From assembly GCA_944322545.1 (NCBI GenBank), contig CALUPF010000047.1, positions 28,578 through 92,577 on the forward strand: DNA of 64,000 nt, in the 5' to 3' direction. Shown here piece after piece: positions 1-10,600 of this stretch. Made by a program: the position numbers and the translations under genes. The DNA comes from Candidatus Gastranaerophilales bacterium (GTDB lineage Bacteria; Cyanobacteriota; Vampirovibrionia; Gastranaerophilales; Gastranaerophilaceae). A model generated the notes under the pieces. That model was not told the DNA's origin, ran no database searches, and worked only from the letters and a program-made list of their open reading frames with translations. Within the stretch, counting starts at the first letter, position 1. Every line of letters starts with the position of its first letter.

Positions 1-181
1 AATTGGAGATAGAGTCCTTACATCTGCAACAAAAGACAGAAGTGGTGTGAATCTTAATTTAAAAATTATTAACGATGGTCAATCTGTGTGGAATTCTACA
101 GATGGAAAAGGTTATGCAATTCTCGTTAAAGGAAAAACTATAAGATGTGCAGTTCCTGCTTCAAGTTTGAGGAAAGCGTAA
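1..181 (+). CDS. C-terminal end of an unidentified protein (partial)
   Basis: An open frame enters from the left edge in phase 2 and ends with TAA at 179-181, giving the last 59 residues of a protein. The segment reads like beta-rich structural sequence (alternating hydrophobic residues, Gly and Ser/Thr) and ends in basic residues. A strong terminator follows at once, so it closes its transcription unit. No family is recognised. Confidence 0.6.
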   Translation, partial: IGDRVLTSATKDRSGVNLNLKIINDGQSVWNSTDGKGYAILVKGKTIRCAVPASSLRKA

Positions 182-211
182 ATGATGAGTATGTATCTTA
201 CATAATGTTTT

Positions 212-242
212 AAAAGAAGAGGGAGAATTCCCTCTCTTTTTA
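212..242 (+). terminator. Rho-independent terminator
   Basis: A GC-rich stem (AGAGGGA / TCCCTCT) with a GAAT loop is followed by a run of T. It lies 30 bases after the stop codon of the partial first gene. Confidence 0.85.
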
Positions 243-320
243 ATCTAAGTGAATAATTATTTGTTCATTTAGATTAGGAAGAAATTCCTAGCACATTATA
301 AGTTCGTTTGCTCAAACAGA
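243..320 (+). other. Structured untranslated stretch with three hairpins
   Basis: Three hairpins follow each other. TCTAAGTGAA pairs with TTCATTTAGA (10 pairs, one G-U). TAGGAA pairs with TTCCTA across a GAAA tetraloop. GTTT pairs with AAAC across GCTC. They lie between a terminator and the ribosome-binding site of the next gene. This could be a 5' UTR element or a small RNA; no known class is recognised. Confidence 0.4.
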
Positions 321-335
321 TTGGGAGGTGATGTT

Positions 336-698
336 ATGAGCAAGAAAAGAAAACGTAGAAGAATCTGCACTTACTCAAACTCGACAAATAAGCATCATCT
401 TTTATTTCAAGGCAGGCACTGGAAATCTGGATATGCTAAGATGTTGAGAGACAATTTTATTTTTGAGATTCCTATTTGCATTCATCAGAATCTTCATAAT
501 CATATTTTATTTGATGTTCCAGTTCCGAATGGACAAGAATTGTCTAGAATGTGGAAAGATTTTGACAGAGAAAAACCAGAATTCTGCGATATCATTTCTG
601 GAATTAAGTGGTTAATTTCTCACTCTGAAGATGAAAGATTCTGTGATGCAATGAAAAAACAGTTAGATTTCTTCTACAACGAACTCTACGGGCAGTAA
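336..698 (+). CDS. Conserved phage protein of unknown function, His-rich
   Basis: 120 residues from ATG 336, which has a GGGAGGTG ribosome-binding site 5 bases upstream; the longer TTG start would include the Shine-Dalgarno itself. The N-terminus is very basic (KKRKRRR). A His/Asn-rich centre (HHLLFQGRHW, then LHNHILFDVPVPNG) resembles a hypothetical protein common in Gram-positive phages. The stop codon lies inside a terminator hairpin, so the gene is the end of a short unit. Function unknown. Confidence 0.75.
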   Translation: MSKKRKRRRICTYSNSTNKHHLLFQGRHWKSGYAKMLRDNFIFEIPICIHQNLHNHILFDVPVPNGQELSRMWKDFDREKPEFCDIISGIKWLISHSEDERFCDAMKKQLDFFYNELYGQ

Positions 699-715
699 TT
701 TACTGCCCATTTTTA
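690..715 (+). terminator. Rho-independent terminator overlapping a stop codon
   Basis: The perfect stem GGGCAGTA / TACTGCCC with a 3-base loop and a following T-run includes the TAA of the preceding gene. Confidence 0.85.
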
Positions 716-725
716 TAAAAAAGTA

Positions 726-754
726 TTTACTTTTTGTGAGATATATAATAATAT
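726..754 (+). promoter_or_regulatory. Palindrome-type promoter (TTTACT-17-TAATAT)
   Basis: TTTACT at 726-731, a 17-base spacer and TAATAT at 749-754. The -35 box sits in the recurring palindrome AAAAAGTATTTACTTTTT. It drives the small-gene run 786-1771. Confidence 0.7.
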
Positions 755-785
755 TTAAATATAAACTAATAGCAAAGGAGCTATC

Positions 786-986
786 ATGAAAAATAGATTT
801 CTAGTAATAGTAAAAGATAAGAAAAGTCATGAAGAAGTAGGAACTTTTAAAACTTACAAACAAGCATGTAATAAAGTTCAAGAACTTATGAATCGAAAAG
901 AATCAATTCTTTCTGCAGATTTAAATAAAAATTATAAAAATCACTTTATAAACTTATCTTGGGAAGTTATAGATTTAGGAGCATAA
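786..986 (+). CDS. Small hypothetical protein
   Basis: 66 residues, with Shine-Dalgarno AAAGGAG before ATG 786. Basic and lysine-rich with a short amphipathic helix. First gene of a run of four small, closely spaced genes behind the palindrome-type promoter, a position typical of early phage accessory genes. No motif recognised. Confidence 0.65.
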   Translation: MKNRFLVIVKDKKSHEEVGTFKTYKQACNKVQELMNRKESILSADLNKNYKNHFINLSWEVIDLGA

Positions 987-1159
987 TGATGAAAAAGATT
1001 AAATACTATACTTTAGAAAATACAGATGGACACATTTATTGTGGAGCTAGCACTCTTAAAATAGCAAAGAAAATTTGTTCAGAATTCTCAAATGAAGGAA
1101 TTTGTTATGAACGAATTGTTGGAAAAACTACTAAAAAATTTAAATTTATGTGGATTTAA
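986..1159 (+). CDS. Small hypothetical protein
   Basis: 57 residues. The start ATG at 986 (or the next ATG, 989) overlaps the TAA of the previous gene, pointing to coupled translation. Very basic, with aromatic residues spread through it (the first part reads MMKKIKYYTLEN). Its length and composition fit small host-takeover proteins, but no family is recognised. Confidence 0.55.
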   Translation: MMKKIKYYTLENTDGHIYCGASTLKIAKKICSEFSNEGICYERIVGKTTKKFKFMWI

Positions 1160-1161
1160 TT

Positions 1162-1464
1162 ATGTCAGAATACGATGAATCAAAATCATTAACTGAAAAC
1201 GCAATGAAAGGAGTTGACATTACAGAATATTCAATATCAAAACAAGAAAGAGAAGCTCTTGAACATATTAAAAGGAATATTCAAGATGAAACAGTCTCTT
1301 TAGAAGAAATCATCTATCTTCAAAGTCATTTAGAAGAAATTTTTATCTTAAAAGATTTAGAACTTGCTCAATTTGCTGGATTAGATGAACAAGGTTTTCA
1401 AAAATATGATAACTATTATGATTATTGTTTAGCAGAAGAAAAAGGAGAATTTGAAAATGAGTAA
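1162..1464 (+). CDS. Hypothetical acidic protein
   Basis: 100 residues from ATG 1162, just after the previous stop. Acidic and predicted mostly helical. Overlaps the next gene by eight bases. No recognisable domain. The position in the small-gene operon suggests an early accessory protein. Confidence 0.6.
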   Translation: MSEYDESKSLTENAMKGVDITEYSISKQEREALEHIKRNIQDETVSLEEIIYLQSHLEEIFILKDLELAQFAGLDEQGFQKYDNYYDYCLAEEKGEFENE

Positions 1465-1771
1465 TGATAATACAGAAATGACAGAACTTGAAGAAGAAGT
1501 TCATCGAATGGTTGAAATAGCAGAAAAATTATATGAAAAAGAGATTGATGGTTGTTCATATAAATATGCAACAATCGTTAATAAAATGAAAGATTGGATT
1601 GGCAATAATTCACCATTAGCTGATTACTTAGAAGAATATTTTGAAGAGAAATATCGCAATGTATATCAAGAAATTGATAACAGTAATCTATGTTTTAATT
1701 ATGCAGTTGTAATTGAATTGCTTGATATTTCAGAATTAGATGATGCTATTCGTGATATTATAGATGAATAA
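1457..1771 (+). CDS. Hypothetical acidic helical protein
   Basis: 104 residues from ATG 1457, with GGAG nine bases upstream inside the preceding gene. Acidic and helical, with an acidic/aromatic centre (EEYFEEKYRN). Last gene of the operon, followed by a terminator. Together with its neighbour it may form an acidic protein pair; this is inference only. Confidence 0.6.
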   Translation: MSNDNTEMTELEEEVHRMVEIAEKLYEKEIDGCSYKYATIVNKMKDWIGNNSPLADYLEEYFEEKYRNVYQEIDNSNLCFNYAVVIELLDISELDDAIRDIIDE

Positions 1772-1789
1772 ATAAAATATCTTCTCTGG

Positions 1790-1818
1790 ATTCACCAGAT
1801 AACTTCTGGTGAATTTTT
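1790..1818 (+). terminator. Rho-independent terminator
   Basis: Stem ATTCACCAGA / TCTGGTGAAT with a short loop and a T-run closes the small-gene operon before the tail module. Confidence 0.85.
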
Positions 1819-1824
1819 ATTGAT

Positions 1825-1853
1825 TAAGTTATATTTTATATGGTTGGTATAAT
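1825..1853 (+). promoter_or_regulatory. Extended -10 promoter of the tail module
   Basis: TGG-TATAAT at 1845-1853 is an extended -10 box without the palindrome found at other promoters. It lies 34 bases before the tape measure GTG start, which has its own CCGGAGAG ribosome-binding site. Confidence 0.55.
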
Positions 1854-1886
1854 TTAATCAATGAAAAATAAAACCGGAGAGTTTTA

Positions 1887-4800
1887 GTGAACGATTCTGC
1901 AGGACAAGTTAGATATGATATTACAGCTAACGCCGATGATTTTATTGCTCAGTTAAGAGCTGCTGGAAAAGCTATTAATGATTTTGGTGATAAAGTAAGC
2001 GAAGAAGATAAGCTTCTCACTATGCAGTGGAATAACATGGCTAGCGAGATGGGGCCTGCAATCCAAAAAGCTGCAATAGAAGCATCAAAGCCTATTGTTG
2101 ATTTTGTAGATCAGACAATTTCACAAATCACTTCAATGAACAAAGCTATTTCTAGTGCAGCACTTTCAACACTTCAAGTTGTGTCTGGTGCTGCAACAAC
2201 AGCAATCAGCAGCTTGGTTTCACAAGGTATTGCAGGTGCAGACTCTCTCGCTCAATATAATGCTCAAATAGTTGGTCTAGCTGAATCTACAGAAGATGCA
2301 AACTCTGCAATGTCGGCAGCAGTAAATTTCTTTAAGCAAAATCCATTTCAACGTTTTGAAACAGTAGAAGCAGTTAAAAACTTGATGATGTATGATAAGA
2401 GCATTGCTAATGCTGCTGATAATTCTGCTAGATTGACTAAAGAACTTGATATGCTCGGTGTTGCATCACTTTCTTCTGGCACTCCTCTTGCAGAACTTGC
2501 TGCTAAATGGGGTGAAGTTTCTTCTCAAACAAAAGTTACAAAAGGTCAGTTTGAAGAACTTGCGTTAAGAGTTCCTGCTCTTTATGATGCAGTTGGAAAA
2601 AGAATGGGAATTTCTGCTGCTGAAGTTAGTAATGCTCTTGATAGAGTTGGCGTTGATACAAAAATTGTCAAACAAGCAATGGAAGACCTATACGGTCTTG
2701 ATACATCTAAGCTTAATCTTCCAAAACAAAGCAAAGAATTTCAAGAATACTTCAATTCTTTAACCGGTGCAGCAAGACAGTCTGCTGAAGCTTATCTAGC
2801 ATTTAATAATACTATGGCTCGCCAAACTGACCGTGTTAAAGGTCGTATTGCTGATATGGCTCAAGCAATTGCTGGATATGAACTTACTGCTGAGGGTGGA
2901 TTTAAAGCTGTTGAAGGTGGAATCTATCAGTCTGTAATTAATTTGAAAAAAGCTTTTGCAGATGTAATGTCAAGCTCTACAGAAACAGCTGCTAAAATGC
3001 GTTCTGCTTTTGGAAAACTTGGTGGAGCAATTGCGCCATTTATAGATAAGATTGCAGAAAAACTTCCAGATATTTTAAACAAACTATTCGATTTAGTTGA
3101 TAAACTTGGTGACCATATTGAGCTATTAATTCCTATTCTAGCTGGTGCACTTACTTTATTTGGCGGTTTAGCTTCTAACGTTCCAGTTTTAGGTCCAGCT
3201 ATAGAAGCAGTTACAGGACCAATTGGTCTTCTCAAAGACAAATTCTTAGAACTTAATCCTGCTTTAAAAATTTTGTTTGCTATTCTTGGTGCAGGTGTAT
3301 TTAAAGCAATTAAAGATGGAAAATTAAATGGTCCATTAAAATCTATTTTTGATTCAGTTTCAAAAATTGGTAAAGCTCTTGCTCCTGTAGTTGCACAATT
3401 ATTAGATATTGCAGCTACTTTAGGTGAAAATATCGTTGTTCCAACGTTAGAAGCTTTATCTAAAATTCTTGAAGTATTAGCAAACGTGATTTCTGCTCTT
3501 CCAACTCCAGTTTTAACTGCATTTATAGGAGCTTTGCTATCATTTAAAGCAGTAAATGAAATTACTGGTCCTATTAGACAATCTATTTCTCTATTTAAAG
3601 AGTATAGCGGAACAATCACTGAGTTCTTTAAAAATCGAGCAAAACAACTCAGTGAATTAGGAAAAATGAATTCAGGTGCAAGCACTGCTGGCTCAGGAAT
3701 TTCAGGTGAAGCATTTGAAAAAGTTGGTAGTGTATCTGATTCAATGACTAAAGCTGGTGAGAGTTTGACAAAAGGTCAACAAATGATGGCAACGATGAGG
3801 TCTGGAATCTTGAACATGATTCTTTTGGCTGGCGCTATTGCTGCTTTAGGCGTTGCATTAAATGTTGCTAATCAAATGATTCCTAATGATATGGGTCCAC
3901 TTATTGGAAAACTTGGACTAATGGCTGTAGTTGTTTCAGCGTTTGGAGCAATTGGTTGGGCTATTGGAAAAGTTGATATAAAACAATCTGCGATTCTTGA
4001 AATGGCTGAGTTAGCAGGTGTGATTGCACTTCTTGGTATAGCAATGTGGGTTGCTAATAAAGCAATTCCTGATGAAATTGGTCTTCTTGCTGCTAAATTA
4101 GGAATTATGGCTGGTGTAGTTGCTGCTTTTGGCGGTCTTTCTTTTGTTGGAGGTCTTGTTCCTGCACAAATTGCAGCTGGTCTTCTTGAAATGGTTGGTA
4201 TTGCAGTTGCAATAGCTGCTGTTGGGTTAGCAATTAAATCTATTGATAAAAACGTTCCTAATGACATTGGTGGAATAAGTATGAAATTACTAATAATTTC
4301 AGAAGTTGTTGTTGCTATGGGAGCAGTAGCAACCGGAATTGGTGCTGTTATTACTCTTGGTCCTGTTGCATTATTCTTAGCGACTGGTATTGCATCTATG
4401 ATAAGTTTAGTTTCTGGAATTGTATTTGTTGCTCAAGAATTAGGGATTCTTCAGAAGATTAAACTCAATCAAAATAAAATTGTTAAGAATGTAAATCTTG
4501 TAATGGAAACTGTAAGAATGATTACAGATGAAGCTGCAGGTAAAACATTAAAAGATTTGATTGAAGCATTCTTAGAGATGGGAATTGTAGCTGCTGTTAC
4601 AAATATTGTTAGTAATTATGTTAATATTGCAAAAAATCTCAATTATTTACAAAAACTTAAACTTAATCCAGTTGCTATCTTCTTTAATGTTTCTTTGATT
4701 TCATCAATTGTAAGTTTCTTAGCTCCAAAACCTGGAACAGGCGTTATGGGAAAGCTTAAACAGATGATTAATACATTCTTGCAAGCTGGAATTGTTCAAG

Positions 4801-6764
4801 CTGTTTCTGATATTGTAGGAACATATAAATCTATAGCAAGTGAATTAAGTTTTATACAATTTATTATCTTAAATAGGAAATTGGTTACAGAAAAAGTAAA
4901 GTTAATTTCAGATGTTGTAAGAGATATTGCTGATACAAGTCCTAATGGAATTTTTGGTGGTCTTTCTGAGGTAATAACAACTTTCTTGCAATCAAAGATA
5001 GTAGAAAACGTTTCATCAATAGTTGGAATATATGTTGAAATTTCTAAAAAATTACAAGATCTTAATATAAACTTAGCTAATCTTGACATAGTAAAAGATA
5101 GCATAGAAAAGAAGCTCAATTACATAAAAGACATTGTTGAAACTATCTCAACTGCTGGTGGAGGCATCTTAAAATCATTCCAAACGATGGTTTCATCTGA
5201 TAATTACAAAAATGCAGTTAAAAATGTTAATGATGTTTTGACAGTTTATCCAGATATATTCGGAAAAGTTAAAACATTATATGACGTTGTCAATGAAGCT
5301 GGTGAAAACTTTGATGTAAATAAAGCAAAAGAAAATGTAGACCACATTACAGAAGTTATTAACAAAGTTCTTTCAATAAAAGATGGTGGTGTTTTCCAAA
5401 AAATTTCTGAATTCTTTGCTGGTGGAACTATTTCTGTAGACAAAATAAAAGATGTCGTCGAGATTATTAAAAACCTTGGTTTAATTGCTAAATATACTAA
5501 TGAAATTCCAGATGTTGGTGGTGAAAACTACGGTGAAAATGGCAAATTAAGTCATATTAAGAAATGTGTTGAAGAGATTAAAAACTATCCAAGAATGGAA
5601 GATGCTGATAAGGTCAAACTTATCAACACAGTAAATGCAGCTAATGATGTGTTGTTTGTATCAGCATCAGTTGTTCGTAGACTCAATACTTTAGAAGACA
5701 TTGGTGGTGAAAACTATGCAAAGATAGACCATATTAAAACAGCAATTGGTAAGATTAAAGATATTCCAGGAATGGAAGAAGAAACTAAAGTCAAACTTAT
5801 CAACACTGTTAACTGTGCTGCTGATGCTGCAGATGCTATGGGAAGGTTTGTAAGCAAAGTAAATGCTCTTCAAGACCCAGATAATGATAAGTTGAATTCT
5901 GTAATTGAATCTATCAAAAATATGATTCTTAAATTAGCTGCTATTTCTGTTTCAGCTGCACAACAGTTTGTAAATGTTGGTCAATCAATTGTTTCTAGTA
6001 TCATTAACGGAATTAGTTCTAAAATTCCTGAATTAGTAGTAGCTGCAACAAATATTCAAGGTTCTATCTGGAATGCTATTGAAGTAAAAATGCCAGATGA
6101 ATACAATCAAGGTGCTGCATTGGCTCAAAATATTCTTAACGGATTTAATTCTAAACAACCTGAATTTACTCAAGCTGGTGCAAATGTTCAAGGAACTATT
6201 TGGAATGCTATTGAACCAAAAATGAAAGATGAATATAGTCAAGGTAAAACTTTGGCTCAAAATATCATTAATGGTTTCAATTCTAAGCATCATGGCGACG
6301 ATACATTCTATAATGCAGGTGCAAATGCAGTTCAAGGATTTATCAATGGTGCTTATTCAAAAGATGTATATTCAGTTGGTAAGAAAATTGCTGAGAAATA
6401 CTTAAATGGTTTGAAAGAAAGGGGAGAACAAGGTTCTCCTTGGAAAACAACTTATAAATCAGGTATTTGGGCTGTCGAAGGCATGATTGATGGCATCGAA
6501 AGAATGAGCTACAAACTTAGAATGTCAGCTCAGTCAGTAGCAGATACTGTAGTAGATGCAATGACAATAGACGATCTTTCAGATGTAATAGGATTCTCTA
6601 ACTTAAAGAAACTTTCTATGTCTATTTCTGGACAAGGAGAAGAAGGAACTCTTGGTGGAGTAAATTCTAAGTCTAACACGATTAACATTTACAATAACAA
6701 TTACTCTCAAACTGATTTCAATCAAATGTCTAGAGATATAATGTTCAATATAAGTAGGTTATAA
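1887..6764 (+). CDS. Tail tape measure protein
   Basis: 1625 residues from a GTG start with CCGGAGAG upstream. It sets tail length and is thought to be ejected during DNA entry. The N-terminal ~350 residues are helical and match the tape-measure N-terminal domain (region with KWGEVSSQTKVTKGQFEEL). Residues ~400-800 hold many Gly/Ala/Ile/Val-rich hydrophobic segments, likely membrane-active. Degenerate repeats follow at ~850-1270. The C-terminal ~150 residues contain short near-repeats (NVQGxIWNAIE, then YxQGxxLAQNIxNGFNSK). By the usual ~1.5 A per residue the tail would be roughly 240 nm if the whole chain spans it (inference). Next to Dit and the tail hub, as is normal. Confidence 0.95.
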   Translation: MNDSAGQVRYDITANADDFIAQLRAAGKAINDFGDKVSEEDKLLTMQWNNMASEMGPAIQKAAIEASKPIVDFVDQTISQITSMNKAISSAALSTLQVVSGAATTAISSLVSQGIAGADSLAQYNAQIVGLAESTEDANSAMSAAVNFFKQNPFQRFETVEAVKNLMMYDKSIANAADNSARLTKELDMLGVASLSSGTPLAELAAKWGEVSSQTKVTKGQFEELALRVPALYDAVGKRMGISAAEVSNALDRVGVDTKIVKQAMEDLYGLDTSKLNLPKQSKEFQEYFNSLTGAARQSAEAYLAFNNTMARQTDRVKGRIADMAQAIAGYELTAEGGFKAVEGGIYQSVINLKKAFADVMSSSTETAAKMRSAFGKLGGAIAPFIDKIAEKLPDILNKLFDLVDKLGDHIELLIPILAGALTLFGGLASNVPVLGPAIEAVTGPIGLLKDKFLELNPALKILFAILGAGVFKAIKDGKLNGPLKSIFDSVSKIGKALAPVVAQLLDIAATLGENIVVPTLEALSKILEVLANVISALPTPVLTAFIGALLSFKAVNEITGPIRQSISLFKEYSGTITEFFKNRAKQLSELGKMNSGASTAGSGISGEAFEKVGSVSDSMTKAGESLTKGQQMMATMRSGILNMILLAGAIAALGVALNVANQMIPNDMGPLIGKLGLMAVVVSAFGAIGWAIGKVDIKQSAILEMAELAGVIALLGIAMWVANKAIPDEIGLLAAKLGIMAGVVAAFGGLSFVGGLVPAQIAAGLLEMVGIAVAIAAVGLAIKSIDKNVPNDIGGISMKLLIISEVVVAMGAVATGIGAVITLGPVALFLATGIASMISLVSGIVFVAQELGILQKIKLNQNKIVKNVNLVMETVRMITDEAAGKTLKDLIEAFLEMGIVAAVTNIVSNYVNIAKNLNYLQKLKLNPVAIFFNVSLISSIVSFLAPKPGTGVMGKLKQMINTFLQAGIVQAVSDIVGTYKSIASELSFIQFIILNRKLVTEKVKLISDVVRDIADTSPNGIFGGLSEVITTFLQSKIVENVSSIVGIYVEISKKLQDLNINLANLDIVKDSIEKKLNYIKDIVETISTAGGGILKSFQTMVSSDNYKNAVKNVNDVLTVYPDIFGKVKTLYDVVNEAGENFDVNKAKENVDHITEVINKVLSIKDGGVFQKISEFFAGGTISVDKIKDVVEIIKNLGLIAKYTNEIPDVGGENYGENGKLSHIKKCVEEIKNYPRMEDADKVKLINTVNAANDVLFVSASVVRRLNTLEDIGGENYAKIDHIKTAIGKIKDIPGMEEETKVKLINTVNCAADAADAMGRFVSKVNALQDPDNDKLNSVIESIKNMILKLAAISVSAAQQFVNVGQSIVSSIINGISSKIPELVVAATNIQGSIWNAIEVKMPDEYNQGAALAQNILNGFNSKQPEFTQAGANVQGTIWNAIEPKMKDEYSQGKTLAQNIINGFNSKHHGDDTFYNAGANAVQGFINGAYSKDVYSVGKKIAEKYLNGLKERGEQGSPWKTTYKSGIWAVEGMIDGIERMSYKLRMSAQSVADTVVDAMTIDDLSDVIGFSNLKKLSMSISGQGEEGTLGGVNSKSNTINIYNNNYSQTDFNQMSRDIMFNISRL

Positions 6765-6765
6765 A

Positions 6766-7656
6766 ATGCAAGTATTAATAGGAAAATATTACACTCAAAA
6801 TAATAAACGTCTTCTTAATGGCATTTTGCTTGGAACTTCTGATTCTAAAATTCAACTTACAGAAATAGATGGAATAGAATCTGCACCTTTTAGAAATAAT
6901 TATGGAGACTGGTCTGGAAAAGATGGCGGATATATGTCTGCACAGTTGTTTAGCGGAAGAGAAATTACTTTTCAAGGATTCTATTACGATGCAAATTACG
7001 GCTGTGATTCTAATATTATGTCAGTAAGAGAAGAAATTATTAACTTCTTAAAAATTAGAACTTTATTTCCAATATTCTTTCAAACAATTTCTGGAGTAGT
7101 TTATTATACTCAGGGATATGTGACAGCAATTAGCATGCCATATACAAATACAAAATATGGAGATTTTCAAATTACATTTTATTGTCCAGAAACAGAAATT
7201 AAACTTGCTGAACAATTTGGTGATGAAGATTCTGTGACTAAAAGAGATGTTATTTACAGAGATATTACGTCTGGCGGTCATTTAGTTCCAGAAACAACTC
7301 CTGTATTATTTGAACAGGGATATGCTACATCAATTGTTAATTATACAGGTTCAATGCCGTGCTATCCAAAACTTATTCTTAATGGCCCATTTACATCAGA
7401 TATTATTCTTCAGAATTATAATTTAGGAAAAAATCTTATTATAAAAAAGAGTATTTCTGAAGGTTCTGTTGTTGAAGTAGATATGAATTCACGACAAGTC
7501 TTAGAAAATGGACGTTCAATTTCATTATATGTAGATGAGAATTCTGAATGGTGGTATTTACAACCAGGTCAAAATAAAATATATTTAATGTCAGGTGATG
7601 ATAATGATAATATTTCATGCAACATCGAATGGACAGTTAACTATCAAGGAATTTAA
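6766..7656 (+). CDS. Distal tail protein (Dit family)
   Basis: 296 residues starting two bases after the tape measure stop. The N-terminal half carries the Dit-type pattern: an early beta sheet, a FSGREITFQGFYYD strand, then a helix (REEIINFLKIRTLFPIFF). Dit forms the hexameric ring joining the tail tube to the tip and receptor-binding proteins. The gene order tape measure - Dit - tail hub supports the call. The C-terminal ~100 residues are beta-rich, as in galectin-like Dit extensions. Confidence 0.85.
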   Translation: MQVLIGKYYTQNNKRLLNGILLGTSDSKIQLTEIDGIESAPFRNNYGDWSGKDGGYMSAQLFSGREITFQGFYYDANYGCDSNIMSVREEIINFLKIRTLFPIFFQTISGVVYYTQGYVTAISMPYTNTKYGDFQITFYCPETEIKLAEQFGDEDSVTKRDVIYRDITSGGHLVPETTPVLFEQGYATSIVNYTGSMPCYPKLILNGPFTSDIILQNYNLGKNLIIKKSISEGSVVEVDMNSRQVLENGRSISLYVDENSEWWYLQPGQNKIYLMSGDDNDNISCNIEWTVNYQGI

Positions 7657-7659
7657 AAA

Positions 7660-10600
7660 ATGGCAGTAGATGCAGGAAGTGCACCAGATATTTGTTTAGA
7701 GTATTACTATTTTGTTGACCCATCTCAACCAAATGCTTATCCTTTTGAGATTACTTCTGTAACACACAATTCTATTAAATCTAATTGTATTGTTACAACT
7801 CAAGGTCAATATAATGCAGCAATGCAGTTAAATGAAGACAAGATGCCATATCCATATGTCGGTTTAATTGCGTCAACTTCAAATTATTATGTAGGAACAT
7901 TTGATAGTTCTCAAGATTTTGAAACATCAAAGATTACTTATAATACAAATTCATCTGGAACACAGCTGGAATTTCCTTCATCAATGAGGAATGGTTCTAG
8001 CTATAGAAAAACGTATGAAGTAACATTGTCTAATTCTAATAAATATTCATCTTCTCAAACAATTAAAGGAAACACAGAATATTTTATGTATTCATATGTT
8101 CTTCCTTTAGCTGATGGCTTGAATAATCATATTACATCAAATAGAATCAATTTTCGTGATGTTTATACTTCTTGGAATAATATATATTGGTTTTGGAATA
8201 TTGGAGCTGGAGCATTTTATCAACCTGCAACAGGAAATGGTCTTTCAATTGTTACTCCACCATCTCCTTATTCGTCTGTCACATTTGACCAAATAGATAT
8301 TGAATCTCTAAAATCACTCAAAGATGGCCAAAGTCAAAGTATCAGATATACAGTAACAGTTCCTTCCGGAGATGGAAATGCTATTTCTAATATCTATCAT
8401 TATTTTAGATATAAATATGATGATGACAATGCTTATACATCATGGGAAATTCCTCAAAAAGATTCTTCAGGTAATTTAGTTGCAAATGTTATTTGCAGAA
8501 CTGGACATTCAGTTACTATTCAAGTTGCTAGAGGAAACATCAATTCGTTATATTCACAGACATATTATGATGGTGGAAGTTTTATGTCTGGAGTTTCATC
8601 TACAACTATTTCAATTCCTGAAGTTTTTGAGACTGGCGAACTTAAAAAACTTGAAACACCTGAATATAGAATTGAAATTTGGAAAAGCAGACTTTCTGAC
8701 GAAGCGAAATATCAGTTTGTTGATTTTCTTAATAATATAGGCTCTCAATCATCTAATGATTTCTACATAGATTTTCAAAAGAATTTTAATAATTTACTAT
8801 ATATGCATTTTGATTTTGAACTTTCATTTACAGGAAGCTCTACACCAATGGCATTTTTCGGAATCGACCCATATCGAAACTATGGATACACAGTTGGATT
8901 AAAAAGAATTTCTGAAACAACAAAAGCTGTGTGTATTATGATAGGAAATTCATCTCAAACACTTTCAAACCAAACATATCATAACTTTACTGCAGGAGAT
9001 GATGAAAGATTTAAACTGAGTCTTGATTCTGATATGGATGGAAAAGTAAAAGTTTATATAAATGATTCTCTTTTATTTACATCTGGAAAATCTAGTGTTT
9101 CTTCTAACACAAAAGGAGTCTGCTTGTTTAATGCTCAATCTTCTACTGGAACTATTCTTTCTGGAAATACGTTTATCGGTAAAATTTATTCAATGAGCGG
9201 ATATGACACAGAAAAAAATGCAGTAAAATATAATTTTGTTCCATCTTATGAAAAGTCAACATCAACTCCTGGTTTATATGATACTATTCATCAATTATTT
9301 TATCCTTCAAAATCATATAGCAGTGCAACAACTAATTTATTGAAAGTTGGTCCAAACTCTATTGGAACTTCTTATGGTATGCTTGTTGATATTTCAAATC
9401 TTGCAGTTTCTACATTAAACCTTACGAAAGAAAGAAATTTGCCAGATACTTTATCAGTTGATATTGAATACGTTCAATTCAAGAATAAGCTTGCAAAAGA
9501 AAACACAAAAATCACAGATGTTCTTAAACCATATTTAGTAGATGTAATTGTAAGAAGAAATTTTGAAATCATATTTAGTGGAATACTGATGTATTCTAAA
9601 GTTACTCTTCAAGCTGTTGGAAAGCAAACTCTCACTCTTCAAGCTATTGGTTATGGTGAAGAACTTTCTAAACGTTTCATCAATTGTTCATATGGAGACA
9701 TGAACTATCCTCAGATTGCAAGACAGATTATCTATGATGCTCAACATGAAATGAATTGGATAGACAATTATGATTTCTTAAAAGACCAAACAGACTCAAG
9801 TGATGAAAATGACACGTCTTATTTTAATGGTTGGTATGCATCTGACACAGAAAATGTAAGTTTCATTCCTGTTAAAGGTTCTGATACGAATGTTTATCAA
9901 GCACATTGGCAAAATGGTGCAATTGCATTTGATAAAGGATGCACATTAAAGTGCTTTAAGCTTACATGTTCTAAGCTAACTGGTGGAGATAGATGGGGAA
10001 CAGCAGGAAATTATAATCAATTTCTATATTTAAGTTTTTGGCATACAACAGTTTCAGAATTAGAATCTAGAACTATCACAATGACAGTTGAGTTCGATAC
10101 TGATGAAGAAGATGCGTCAACTAATACAAAGACATTTGATGTTAGTTTTACAACTCAGCCTTCAAATGATGAAGCTGGTTCTCAGTGGAGAAAGTTTGAA
10201 GCTTATTTCAATGTTGGTCTTCTTCAGGGAATGGTCAAGCACGTAACATTTATTAATACTTCTAAATATGATTTTAGAATAAATGATTTTAATCTTTATA
10301 GACCAAGTGACGAAGAACATAGAAAAAATGAAACAAACATTGCTGCAACAACTGGATATGATTTAAACCTTGAAGTTGGATATTTTGATGATGCATTTAA
10401 TAATAAAGAATTATATCCTACAAATCGTGTGAGACATTATCATAGACAAAATGCAAAAGAAGCAATTTATAATTTAGCAAAACTTGAAGACCAAAACTTT
10501 GAATATCAAGTAAACAAAGATGGTCAGTTTATCATGAAACAAGCAGAAGGTGACTTAGTTGTAAAGAATGTTGCAACATATCCTGGCCAAATTTCTGAAA

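Noticed and set aside
2927..6335. Several long minus-strand open frames opposite the tape measure gene
   Set aside because: They are out-of-phase shadows of a conserved 1625-codon gene, lack ribosome-binding sites and have low-complexity Ser/Ile/Thr composition.
8480..8740. Short plus-strand frame inside the tail hub gene
   Set aside because: Shadow frame in a different phase without ribosome-binding site, inside a conserved coding region; the same applies to 10736-10939.
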